Notes: generated from the letters alone by a model not told the origin. Positions 52,079 to 59,923 are shown, counted from the first letter of the stretch. The stretch: 64,000 nucleotides of DNA from Paenibacillus sp. yr247 (GCF_900103825.1 NZ_FNIF01000013.1:1-64000); one strand, 5' to 3'. Translations and numbers: made by a program.

Positions 52079-54022
52079 CTAAGGAAACGGATGCGGATAT
52101 GGATTGAGATGTTCTAGCATGAACGGCTTTTTCGCATATCCGAGTTCGACCGGCACCCTCAACACCCGCTCCAACCCTGCCACGCGGGTAAAGCGATGTC
52201 CGAATGTCATCGGCAGCATCCCCGGGATCAGCACCTTCACGCAATGCAGTCCATTTCGAATGATTTCCGGCGCAGACAGATCCACCACAATCACATCTAG
52301 ATTCAATCGGCGGAACGACTGAAGAAGGTCTTTCAGATCTTCCGTTAAATCAGCATGCCTTGCCCCCCGCTTGAATTCCTCTTCAAACGATCGAATCGGG
52401 CGATTTTCTTCGAGCAGAAAATGCAGGCGCTCCTGCGCCTGCGGCAAACCGTACAGCAGTGAATGATCTTCCATCTGCTGCACCAGGGAGGAATCGTGAA
52501 GCATCCCAACATACGCCTCTCGGTTCGCCTCGAATTTATTATCAAGATTCAATACCATGCCGGCCAACTCGTGAACCGCGCCTTTCACCGCCCGTACTGG
52601 ATCAGGATGAGCTCCGGCAGCACATATAAGATTTACCCCTGTTTGTTTCCTGTTTTTCGCTATACCCCAAACGCTTGGGATCCCGTGCTCCATCGTTGAG
52701 TTGTAGAAATACACATCAAACCCCGCCACAGCCCGCAAACGATCGATCATCAGCCGTAATTCCCGGTCATTAGCGGAATAAGGGTCAAGGCGCGGGAGAG
52801 GCAGTTTCGCATACCATGCCATCAGAAACGAATCTCGCTCAACTACTTCCAATATGCCGTAAAAAATAGCCTCCTCCAAACTTCCTCCTAACGCGCATCC
52901 GTTGGAAGACTCCGAAACGAAACTATACCCGCAGCCCATGCTGTAATAAGCGAGCTGCTCCGGAACCAGAATCGGACGCTCTTGTAAAAACGAATAGCCC
53001 CATACCCAATCGATAGGGTGGTCAGGATCAAATTTTGTGAACGGAAACCCCGGCTGAGCATACTGTTCCTTCGTATGCCCCCCTACCTTGACGGGGTTGA
53101 GCGCTTGATCTTCCAGATTGCGGAAGCTGCCATGGACAACCGTCCTTTTGCCTCGGGGCGCCAGACCGCAATAACGTTCCAATCCTTCCAAAATGGCGGT
53201 CAATTCGCTCACCGCATAGGAATGAGTCCTACCTGCCGTTCCTACGTCTTCAGCGATCAACGGCAGATTCACGCTCACATCGGCAAATGGCGATGCAATG
53301 TCAACCATTTTCCCATTCAAAAAGCCGGTCCGGTAATCCAGATAGTCTTTGGTCAGGACTTTATTCAGTTCATCCATCGGGCGGGAGCGATAACTGTCTA
53401 AGCTTATCTTCGGACTTGGTTGCAACGAAATGCGGGCTGCTGCCGATGAATCGTCAGGCAATCGACTGCAAACCGTGCACAGCGGGTCAGGGAGAAAGAA
53501 GTGAAGTGTGCTCTCCATCGTTTTCAGGTTGATCAAAAACAATTTCTCTGCCAATTGAACCGGTTTGTCCTGCAACATCCTCTGAGCTTCCGCCACCAGC
53601 AGGTGAGCTACATGTAAAAGTCCCGTACGCGAAGCCCAAGCATCTCGCGGTACTCCCCCATTCGCATCCAGCCTCCGTTGCAGCGCCCGCATCTCCCTTC
53701 TATCGCGCCCAGCCATGAGGCGTCGCATGTCCGCACATTGGGAGCACCCCCGTGTCCCCGGACGAACCAGAGGCCCGATCACGCCCTCGCCAAAAGAAAC
53801 GAAGCCTCGCAGCCAAGGGATGCCGGCCCGCTGCAGCAACTCTTCAGCCTTTTGATGAACGTAAGGATGCCACCCATCGTGCAGAACCAGAGCCAAATCC
53901 ACCGCTTCCGGCACTCCTGCCTCGAAATCGATCTGACGCACGATCTCGAATTGGGCCGACAGTTCTTCGTACACGCAGTCAGCCAACAACCCATCTCCCA
54001 CAATCATAACGATGGCGCTCAC
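52079..54022 (-). CDS. Fused TOMM leader-binding domain and YcaO cyclodehydratase
   Basis: A 647-residue protein that joins a ThiF-like TOMM partner domain (about 1-200) to a YcaO domain (about 205-647). The first part has two CxxC pairs, Cys93/Cys96 and Cys182/Cys185, that likely bind zinc. The YcaO part has the ATP/Mg motifs SELTAILEGLERYCG (about 272-286) and SLEEAIFYGILEVVERDSF (about 381-399). It ends in Pro-His-Pro-Phe-Pro, the C-terminal PxPxP motif of azoline-forming YcaO enzymes. It cyclises Cys and Ser/Thr side chains of the precursor. The start is a GTG at 54020-54022, 6 bases behind AGGAGGG. It overlaps the previous stop as GTGA, which supports coupled synthesis of the two enzymes. 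Confidence 0.88.
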   Translation of the reverse strand: MSAIVMIVGDGLLADCVYEELSAQFEIVRQIDFEAGVPEAVDLALVLHDGWHPYVHQKAEELLQRAGIPWLRGFVSFGEGVIGPLVRPGTRGCSQCADMRRLMAGRDRREMRALQRRLDANGGVPRDAWASRTGLLHVAHLLVAEAQRMLQDKPVQLAEKLFLINLKTMESTLHFFLPDPLCTVCSRLPDDSSAAARISLQPSPKISLDSYRSRPMDELNKVLTKDYLDYRTGFLNGKMVDIASPFADVSVNLPLIAEDVGTAGRTHSYAVSELTAILEGLERYCGLAPRGKRTVVHGSFRNLEDQALNPVKVGGHTKEQYAQPGFPFTKFDPDHPIDWVWGYSFLQERPILVPEQLAYYSMGCGYSFVSESSNGCALGGSLEEAIFYGILEVVERDSFLMAWYAKLPLPRLDPYSANDRELRLMIDRLRAVAGFDVYFYNSTMEHGIPSVWGIAKNRKQTGVNLICAAGAHPDPVRAVKGAVHELAGMVLNLDNKFEANREAYVGMLHDSSLVQQMEDHSLLYGLPQAQERLHFLLEENRPIRSFEEEFKRGARHADLTEDLKDLLQSFRRLNLDVIVVDLSAPEIIRNGLHCVKVLIPGMLPMTFGHRFTRVAGLERVLRVPVELGYAKKPFMLEHLNPYPHPFP

Positions 54023-55980
54023 TGGGGACCCTCCTCTCGCAGCAATACGCCGAATACTCCTGCCATTTCTTCTTTCAAAAATGGTGCTACTGCCAAATCG
54101 AAGACCACGAGCCGCTTCCGGTTCTGTTCCAAGACCTGCAAGGCGGACAGCAGAACCTCCGAATTTACCGTCAATTCGTACGATGGGATCCCAAGGCTTA
54201 GAGGCAACTGTTCCGCCAGACATACGGACGGAATCTCCAAGTCTTGCGATGAGAGGCTAGTCGGTTGGTTTTGTGCCTCCGACAGAGCCTGTTGCAAAGC
54301 ATCCCGCAACGCAAGAGTTACATTCAAGCCTACACCGCCATACCATCGATCACTCGTACCGACCCACACAACAGGGAAACCGGACACTGCCTCTCCCAAG
54401 CCAATCATCGGCGCTCCCTTCATCGTCGTCAAAGCCTGCAAATAAAACTCGCAATATTTATCTTCAATCGCAGACAATTGTACTCGAGAGACAGAAGACA
54501 ACTGACACGTCAGTTCCTTGCCCAGCACCTTGGCCAAACACCTTTGCAACCCTCGTCCAATGCCTTCCGCAACCGTTTCTCCCGCTCCAACGCCGATAAA
54601 TTCCTGAGGTTCTATCCTGCTGCCCTCTGCTTCCTGATAGGTGGATAACGTCGAAACGAGCAGGCCTGCCATTCGCGAAACATACGCTTCAATTCCGGCC
54701 AGCCCTGCTTCCCGCCGAGCTTCCTCGTGCGTCAGATTGGTACAAACAATGTCCGACAGCAGCCTAGCCGGCCCTTCCGATAGCGGATCGATTGCCTGAA
54801 CGCGACATTGAGATAGCGGCAGCTGCCTTAAGTCCCCTTCCTCCCAAATATGAAAAATTCCTGATTCCGCCGATGTCAACCGGCTGAAGTAAGGAAGCAA
54901 ACCGCTCTCACTTTTGCTTGATCTCCGTTCGAGCTGCAGTTCGTAATCGTGAATCCATTCAGCTGCAGCACGTCCGGTCACAAGAGGATGGGGCTCGAAC
55001 TGTTGCCATTTTCCTTCCAAAGTCTCCAGATTAAGCAGGAAGAATGAATTACTTTGTTCTAAATCGATCGCTTTCGTAATCTTTTTTAATAATTCAAACA
55101 CGATCACATTCGCTAACAGCGCTCCCGCTGTGGAAGAAAAGGTGTGCAGCTGGGGATCTTTGCAAATCGCGGATTCGTGTATGCTGCGCCACGCTGACTC
55201 CCAGCAGCCCTCAGAGTCCAGATGCACAAGAGGGCCCGCCATACCCGCCTGCTCCAGACAAACTGCAGGAAGAAACACTTTCCTCTCCTCCCTGCAAACC
55301 GAATGAAGAATCCGCAGTTCCTCGATATTACCGTGCTGTGACACAAACAAAATCGAATCAAACGGCCTCACAACTTCCCGCCAACCACTAACCCCCTCCT
55401 TCTGCAGGGTAACCTCCTCTATGGCTACCTCGGGGTCGGTTTTATGAGCATGTGCCTCCAGTTCTAGCATCCGTTGCCGATCGGTTGGCTCTGAGCCCGA
55501 CACCAAAACGTGAAATTTGGGCAGTCCGGATTCAAGCAGAGCGGAAATAACTGAGATTAAAAATGGGCCAGATCCTACCGCCAATACCTTGGACTGACGA
55601 TAGGACTGAAACCGATACGCACCGGAGTTACCGAAATGGTCCAAAAATTCAATTTGAGATGCATACTTTTTAAGAACCTCTTCAGACAATTGATATGGAG
55701 TGTCTTGGCTCACATCTCGTACAAACCCATTACGATATAACATTTCTGCAATTCCATAAACCTGGTTCCGGTGTTGGTCCGGCAATCCGTCAGTCAATTC
55801 CTCCAAACTAAGCTCCCCGTTGAATATCGGTATCAATTTTTCAATCCACTGATCGATCCAGTCTCCTTCCATGCGGAACGAGCTTACATTGTTTCGAAAA
55901 TACACACTACCGTTTGGATCAGGGAGAAAAAACGAATCCCTTTTCATCTTCGGCCGCATCGAAGGGTTCAAATTTGACAT
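54019..55980 (-). CDS. Putative thiazole-containing bacteriocin maturation protein (ThiF-like, RRE domain)
   Basis: A 653-residue protein of the family found beside heterocycloanthracin-type precursors. Its first 100 residues (VYFRNNVSSFRMEGDWIDQWIEKLIPIFNG, then LSLEELTDGLP...NGFV) have the winged-helix RRE pattern that binds RiPP leader peptides. A Rossmann-like segment (VLAVGSGPFLISVISALLESGLPKFHVLVSG) follows near 125-155, then a long region without clear catalytic motifs. It probably presents the precursor to the YcaO cyclodehydratase. The ATG at 55978-55980 has GGAGGAGG 6 bases upstream. The gene follows the precursor gene after a terminator-like hairpin. Confidence 0.82.
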   Translation of the reverse strand: MSNLNPSMRPKMKRDSFFLPDPNGSVYFRNNVSSFRMEGDWIDQWIEKLIPIFNGELSLEELTDGLPDQHRNQVYGIAEMLYRNGFVRDVSQDTPYQLSEEVLKKYASQIEFLDHFGNSGAYRFQSYRQSKVLAVGSGPFLISVISALLESGLPKFHVLVSGSEPTDRQRMLELEAHAHKTDPEVAIEEVTLQKEGVSGWREVVRPFDSILFVSQHGNIEELRILHSVCREERKVFLPAVCLEQAGMAGPLVHLDSEGCWESAWRSIHESAICKDPQLHTFSSTAGALLANVIVFELLKKITKAIDLEQSNSFFLLNLETLEGKWQQFEPHPLVTGRAAAEWIHDYELQLERRSSKSESGLLPYFSRLTSAESGIFHIWEEGDLRQLPLSQCRVQAIDPLSEGPARLLSDIVCTNLTHEEARREAGLAGIEAYVSRMAGLLVSTLSTYQEAEGSRIEPQEFIGVGAGETVAEGIGRGLQRCLAKVLGKELTCQLSSVSRVQLSAIEDKYCEFYLQALTTMKGAPMIGLGEAVSGFPVVWVGTSDRWYGGVGLNVTLALRDALQQALSEAQNQPTSLSSQDLEIPSVCLAEQLPLSLGIPSYELTVNSEVLLSALQVLEQNRKRLVVFDLAVAPFLKEEMAGVFGVLLREEGPQ

Positions 55981-56125
55981 TCTATTCCTCCTCCGTAAGC
56001 TGTTCTCAATCTGTTCCAACTCATCATAAGTAATCTTATGTTCGGCTAATTGTCCCTCATGTCTTATTCTTTATGAGAAGCCCCTGCAGCCAATGTAGTG
56101 AAGCGTATACTTTTAAATAGACATG

Positions 56126-56167
56126 AAAAAAAACCCCTCGGTTGGCTGGTTGGCTGGAGGGGCTTTT
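56126..56167 (-). terminator. Terminator/attenuator after the precursor peptide gene
   Basis: Read on the minus strand, GCCCCTC pairs with GAGGGG around a loop made of the repeats CAGCCAACCAGCCAAC, and the stem is followed by eight T. It lies 12 bases after the precursor stop and ahead of the maturation genes. Partial termination here would give more precursor than enzyme, as is usual in RiPP operons. Confidence 0.8.
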
Positions 56168-56178
56168 CTCTTATGTCC

Positions 56179-56448
56179 TCAACGGTGGCAGTTATGACAG
56201 TTTTGGCAGTTATGACAGTTATGACAGTTGTGGCATCGGTGACAATTAAAGCAATTGGAGCAATTGAAGCAATTGGAGCAATTGGAGCAATTGAAGCAAT
56301 TGGAGCAATTGAAGCAGTTAAAGCAATTAAAGCAAAAAAAGAAGCATAATCGAGCATCTTGCTGGCTTTCAGCGTTCCAAGGTGTCACCTCGCTCGCCTT
56401 GAAATCGGAAACATTCAGTTGCTGTAGATCATTTTTGAAATCATTCAT
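56179..56448 (-). CDS. TOMM precursor peptide with CXX repeats (heterocycloanthracin/sonorensin-like)
   Basis: An 89-residue precursor. The leader (about 34 residues, starting MNDFKNDLQQLNVSDF and ending QQDARL) has no Cys. The core from Cys35 has 18 cysteines: one CFFF unit, then 17 consecutive CXX triplets. The first ten triplets are C-F-N or C-S-N; then C-H-R, four C-H-N, one C-Q-N and a final C-H-R. The ATG at 56446-56448 has CGGAGGT 8 bases upstream. The core DNA is made of 9-base repeats. The Cys would become thiazoles through the YcaO and SagB enzymes encoded downstream, giving a heterocycle-rich peptide, probably antibacterial. Confidence 0.85.
   Translation of the reverse strand: MNDFKNDLQQLNVSDFKASEVTPWNAESQQDARLCFFFCFNCFNCFNCSNCFNCSNCSNCFNCSNCFNCHRCHNCHNCHNCQNCHNCHR
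56190..56345 (-). repeat. Tandem 9-base repeats encoding the precursor core
   Basis: The minus strand is built from 9-base units. The first array is of the type AATTGCTTC or AATTGCTCC (Asn-Cys-Phe or Asn-Cys-Ser). A second array is of the type TGTCATAAC (Cys-His-Asn). The two arrays have different codon choices (AAT-TGC against AAC-TGT), so they expanded separately. Confidence 0.8.
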
Positions 56449-56544
56449 TTGCTCAAACCTCCGTTTAATAAATAGTTGTACCGGTAGCATAGTCTGGCAC
56501 TGGTAAGAAGAAAAGAACCAAGATAATCAGGAAACAACTTCCCC

Positions 56545-56645
56545 TATGAATTCCGCTATTTATACGACTACCCCATGACAACATATGAATTTAGTTCCGC
56601 TCTTGTTACTGATCTAAATGCCTATATTCCGCTCTTTATTACCTA
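56545..56645. repeat. Three spaced copies of TTCCGCT upstream of the precursor gene
   Basis: TTCCGCT occurs at 56551-56557, 56595-56601 and 56627-56633, each followed by a T-rich tail (ATTTAT, CTTGTTAC, CTTTATTAC). The offsets are 44 and 32 bases, about four and three helical turns. They lie 100-190 bases upstream of the precursor start and could bind a regulator, or be a dispersed extragenic repeat. Confidence 0.35.
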
Positions 56646-57170
56646 AATTTTGGAAATTTATTAAAAGTATGCTGATTTCCTATCAAAATTGGAAAAAGTG
56701 TGTGCCGGGTGGGCTCGTCCAGTCGCAATCTTGGATGAATGAGACGGAATAAGTGCTACAGCGGGATATGCTTCTGAGAGTGTTTCAGCGGTGTGTTGGT
56801 TCTCTCTTCATTCGTACCGCATGTTCACTCGAGCAACAACACATGGACATCCAATGTAATGTAATCCTGTGTCATTTTACAATGAAGGCTATATTCGGGA
56901 TAGATCTCAATCGCTATCCTGCCATCCATCGGGAAATATTGCATTGGTGCCAGGAAAGCACCAAGGAGAAGACCATTTCCGATCAAATCTTATCCGACAA
57001 AAGAGAATCCATTGGATGGCACTATTATCCCCGAACGATCACTTCGTTTCTATGGACGGTATGAATTTGAACCACCCTCATAAGAACGTCAGTTCTTATT
57101 ACACTTTAGATATAAAACCCTAGTAAATAATTAGGAAAATAATCAGAGTCATGTCCAAATTTTCCAAAAT
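56646..57170. other. Intergenic stretch without a recognisable gene
   Basis: Plus-strand frames at 56753-57064 and 56869-57123 are open but overlap, have no convincing ribosome site, and resemble no family I know. No immunity, transporter or regulator gene for the thiazole-peptide cluster can be supported here. Confidence 0.4.
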
Positions 57171-57208
57171 AAATATCTGCGTCAGGCTTTTGCCTGACGC
57201 AGATATTT
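57171..57208 (-). terminator. Terminator of sigK-like copy B
   Basis: AAATATCTGCGTCAGGC (57171-57187) and GCCTGACGCAGATATTT (57192-57208) form a perfect 17-base stem with a TTTT loop. Read on the minus strand it continues TTTATTTTGG. It lies 43 bases past the stop of the sigK-like gene at 57252. Confidence 0.85.
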
Positions 57209-57249
57209 ACTAACCTGTCTAAAAATAAGTTTAACTTAAACTACACCAA

Positions 57250-57785
57250 CCTTACCGCTTCGCCTTATAAAACTCATGATATAGCTTCATAAGAGCCCTT
57301 TTCTCTATCCGCGACACATACGAACGGGAAATCCCTAGTTCCTTCGCAATCTCCCGCTGCGTCCGCTCTTCGCCACCCAGTTCCAATCCAAACCGCCCCA
57401 CGACAACCTCTTTCTCACGCTCATCCAATATCTCTAAATTCCGATATATCTTCGACTTCTCTATCTTTAGCTGAACCTTATCCACCACATCATCGGCTTC
57501 CGTTCCGAGGATATCGATCAACGTAATCTCGTTCCCCTCTTTGTCCGTTCCGATGGGATCGTGCAGCGACACGTCTTTCCGCGTTTTCTTCAATGAACGC
57601 AGATGCATAAGTATCTCGTTCTCGATACAGCGTGCTGCAAACGTTGCCAGCTTCGTCCCTTTGTTCGGCGAGAACGACTCGATCGCTTTGATCAATCCGA
57701 TCGTCCCGATTGAGATCAGATCCTCCAGATCTTCTCCTGTGTTGTCGAATTTTTTGAGGTTGTGTACACGAAGCAACGTAAAGTT
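57250..57785 (-). repeat. 536-bp direct repeat (sigK 3' fragment), copy B
   Basis: This is the counterpart of 1673-2207, with about 94 percent identity, one single-base indel and 32 substitutions. Homology ends at the same point upstream in both copies. The pair forms direct repeats that bracket about 55 kb. Confidence 0.85.
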
Positions 57786-57827
57786 ATTCATTTGTTTATA
57801 CGGAAAAAATCCAACTAATTTCATCAT
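57252..57827 (-). CDS. sigK: SigK-like sporulation sigma factor, truncated copy B
   Basis: A 191-residue sigma factor of the SigE/SigK sporulation type lacking about 65 N-terminal residues of normal SigK. Region 2 ([56 protein letters not shown]) and region 4 ([42 protein letters not shown]) are complete. The natural C-terminus (YKAKR) and a strong terminator are present. The N-terminus ([23 protein letters not shown]) is unlike SigK until KKFDNTGED. It lacks region 1.2 and part of 2.1. The protein part shared with copy A is identical despite many DNA differences, which suggests it is or recently was under selection. It may be a truncated sigma factor or a gene fragment. Confidence 0.7.
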   Translation of the reverse strand: MMKLVGFFPYKQMNNFTLLRVHNLKKFDNTGEDLEDLISIGTIGLIKAIESFSPNKGTKLATFAARCIENEILMHLRSLKKTRKDVSLHDPIGTDKEGNEITLIDILGTEADDVVDKVQLKIEKSKIYRNLEILDEREKEVVVGRFGLELGGEERTQREIAKELGISRSYVSRIEKRALMKLYHEFYKAKR

Positions 57828-58035
57828 TTGAGCATTCTCGAAATATAACTGGATTTTATCCTGTTAAGTTTTATTAGCTGGAGGAATTCCAGTTAATTAG
57901 CCTCGCCCTCTACATCTGAGTTAAAATTAGCAGGAGGTTTTCCACCTAAGTAACAAACGAGTAAATATGCTAAAGAGTAGAGTACCTCCATTCCCACGAT
58001 CATCGTGAGAATGAAGGTTCTTGATTATTACTCGG

Positions 58036-59556
58036 TTAGAGTTCGTTTTGAATCTGCTGGCTAAGCCACATATCATAATCAAGCAGCATCGGCCGAAGAT
58101 GCGAGAAGCCATTTTCAAAGATGGACCGATACAACTTGTGCCGGTCAGGATTGTGCGTGTACACCTGCGATCGACCGACTGGGATAACACACATCGCTTC
58201 TTCGAAAGACCGATAAACGCCAGAGCCGACACCCGCTGTCAATGCAGCCCCAAGCAGCGTTGCTTCCGGCAGGTCGGGATGGTGCAGCTCGATGCCGGAC
58301 ACGTCTGCTTTGATTTGCAGCCAGTGTTTATTTTTGGCACCTCCACCGACAACTACCAGCTTGTTGATGGGCTCTCTGCCAACTTTTTCGGCTTCCAGCC
58401 GCAGCCATTCCATTTGGTAGGCGTTTCCTTCCAGAATAGCTTTGAACATGTCGCCTCGATGATGGCGCGCCGAAAGCCCGATCCACGCTGCTTTAGCCAA
58501 AGCATTTGTAGAAGGAGCTCCACAACCGGACAAATACGGGTAGTACAAAATACCGGTCGGACTCGGATCAACCTGGTCGAGCAAACTGAGGATATCGGCA
58601 TACGACAGATCCCCCGTATCTATCAAACCCCTCAGCCACTCGACCGAGCCACCTGAAGCAGAGTGACCACCCATCCAAAACATTTGGTCAGGCAGCGGAT
58701 GCCGTCCAAATGCAAGCCCTGACTGATAGTCGTCCATGCCGAGCACGCGTGCTCCGAAGTTTCCAACCAAAGTTTCGGCTGTACCCATCGAATTATACAC
58801 ATTCCCGCGTTCCGGCTGACCGATTGTCAAGGATGCGCACACATGATCATGGCCAGCAAGACAGACGCTTATTCCAGATCCTAAACCAAGTCCCCGGCCG
58901 ATATCGGGCAGCATGGTACCTACTGAAGTACCCATTGTCACCACGGTTGGGAAATGGCTTTCCTCTAGACCAAAATGCCGAATCAATGGCAGATTCCACC
59001 CCCGTTGATCCACGCGGTATACGAAAGTTCGGGCAGCAAGAGTTTCTTCTTCCGCGAACTTCCCCGTCAGTAAAAAAGCAACGAAGGAGGAGACTGACAG
59101 CCAGACGCTCCCTTTCAGCGCCGCAGGCTGCGAATCCTGAATCCAAAGCAATTTCGACAACCCTTGTTTAAAGGAGGGGTGAAGTCCGCTTTGACAAAAC
59201 TGCTCGAACGGGTCTATCTCCTGTTTGATCCGCCTCTCTAACGGGACTGCACACGTCTCAAACCAAGGAATGATCATCGTCTTGGCAACCCCCGTTAAAC
59301 GATCTACAAGCAGTCCACTTTCGGCCATACTGGTAATGCCTACGGCATGAATCGATCCGACACCCGCCGTGGCCGTAACCACTTCGTTGATCAGAGAGCT
59401 AATCGTATTCCAGAGATCCTGCGGATCATAATACACATAGCCTAGCGAATGCTCGTGCTTCCTGTTAGGCCGAATTGCTGTAGCCAGCAGTTTCCCATTC
59501 TCATTCGCAACCCCAGCTTTTATATTCGTTGTGCCGATATCTAGCGCTAAAAACAA
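58036..59556 (-). CDS. FGGY-family carbohydrate kinase
   Basis: A 506-residue sugar kinase of the FGGY family (xylulokinase/gluconokinase-like). It has the N-terminal ATP phosphate-1 motif FLALDIGTTNIKAGV, AGHDHVCASL (catalytic Asp region), GTAETLVGN and KLVVVGGGAKNKHWLQIKADVSG, the family signature near residue 400. It phosphorylates a sugar or polyol. The TTG at 59554-59556 is preferred because GAGGTGA lies 5 bases upstream; the GTG three codons earlier sits within that ribosome site. It is separated from the alpha-galactosidase gene by a short flavoprotein remnant and a large hairpin. The substrate is not certain; tagatose-, xylulose- or erythrulose-like compounds are possible. Confidence 0.85.
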   Translation of the reverse strand: MFLALDIGTTNIKAGVANENGKLLATAIRPNRKHEHSLGYVYYDPQDLWNTISSLINEVVTATAGVGSIHAVGITSMAESGLLVDRLTGVAKTMIIPWFETCAVPLERRIKQEIDPFEQFCQSGLHPSFKQGLSKLLWIQDSQPAALKGSVWLSVSSFVAFLLTGKFAEEETLAARTFVYRVDQRGWNLPLIRHFGLEESHFPTVVTMGTSVGTMLPDIGRGLGLGSGISVCLAGHDHVCASLTIGQPERGNVYNSMGTAETLVGNFGARVLGMDDYQSGLAFGRHPLPDQMFWMGGHSASGGSVEWLRGLIDTGDLSYADILSLLDQVDPSPTGILYYPYLSGCGAPSTNALAKAAWIGLSARHHRGDMFKAILEGNAYQMEWLRLEAEKVGREPINKLVVVGGGAKNKHWLQIKADVSGIELHHPDLPEATLLGAALTAGVGSGVYRSFEEAMCVIPVGRSQVYTHNPDRHKLYRSIFENGFSHLRPMLLDYDMWLSQQIQNEL

Positions 59557-59716
59557 TAATGTCACCTCATCCTGAGAAAGTTCCCGCGGTCACGATGCGA
59601 TGATAAGAGCCACGTCCAAGCGTCCCTTCCCTCATCATCCACGGGGCATCAAAAAAGAGCCGCTGTTCCTCCAAATAAGTTCAGGGTATTTTGTGATATC
59701 ACGTGAAGAAAGATTT

Positions 59717-59768
59717 AGCCACGGACGAAGAGGGGCGGTTAATTCCCGCCCCAAATATGTCCGTGGCT
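59717..59768 (-). terminator. Large two-part hairpin downstream of the flavoprotein remnant
   Basis: AGCCACGGAC (59717-59726) and GTCCGTGGCT (59759-59768) form a perfect outer stem, and GGGGCGG/CCGCCCC form an inner stem. Read on the minus strand it is followed by AAATCTTTCTTC. It would end the transcript that comes from the alpha-galactosidase operon. Confidence 0.7.
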
Positions 59769-59774
59769 CGATGA

Positions 59775-59903
59775 TCATGATTTGGAGTCGGCTTTAGCCA
59801 GTTCCACCGCGCAGGCGATTCCGGCAAAAAAACCTCCAATGATGACGACATCTCTTTCCTCCAGTACCGGGATGTCCGCTTCCCAATGAATCGTCTCTTC
59901 CAT
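59775..59903 (-). CDS. 42-residue FAD-dependent oxidoreductase N-terminal fragment
   Basis: A 42-residue open frame (MEETIHWEADIPVLEERDVV, then IIGGFFAGIACAVELAKA, then DSKS and stop) with a good ribosome site (GAGGTGA, 6 bases before the ATG). It matches the extreme N-terminus of FAD-dependent oxidoreductases, where the dinucleotide fold reads VVIIGGGPAGIACAVELAK. Here the glycine pattern is slightly degraded (GGFFAG). The protein stops after the first beta-alpha unit and a terminator-like hairpin follows within 7 bases. It is probably a deletion remnant of a flavoprotein gene that followed the alpha-galactosidase gene. Its intact start region is unusual for a pseudogene. Confidence 0.6.
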   Translation of the reverse strand: MEETIHWEADIPVLEERDVVIIGGFFAGIACAVELAKADSKS

Positions 59904-59923
59904 GTCATCTCACCTCAATTGCG

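Noticed and set aside
56190..56345. CRISPR-like or simple-sequence repeat array
   Set aside because: The units are 9 bases long without spacers and stay in frame as CXX codons of an 89-codon gene with its own ribosome site and leader, next to TOMM enzymes.
56098..56349. Plus-strand protein rich in Gly-Ala-Ile-Glu repeats
   Set aside because: It is the antisense of the precursor repeats, runs through the terminator hairpin and has no ribosome site; the minus-strand frame explains the DNA.
56179..56448. Zinc-finger or metallothionein-like protein from the CXXC pattern
   Set aside because: The continuous CXX triplets, Cys-free leader and adjacent YcaO, SagB and RRE genes fit a TOMM precursor far better. 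Metal binding of the His-rich part remains possible.
56753..57123. Immunity or regulator gene of the TOMM cluster on the plus strand
   Set aside because: Two overlapping frames compete, neither has a convincing start, and neither shows membrane segments or a known domain.
1557..57827. A true skin-type prophage element interrupting sigK
   Set aside because: No integrase, large serine recombinase or phage gene is visible between the fragments. Both fragments are the same 3' part of the gene, not complementary halves.
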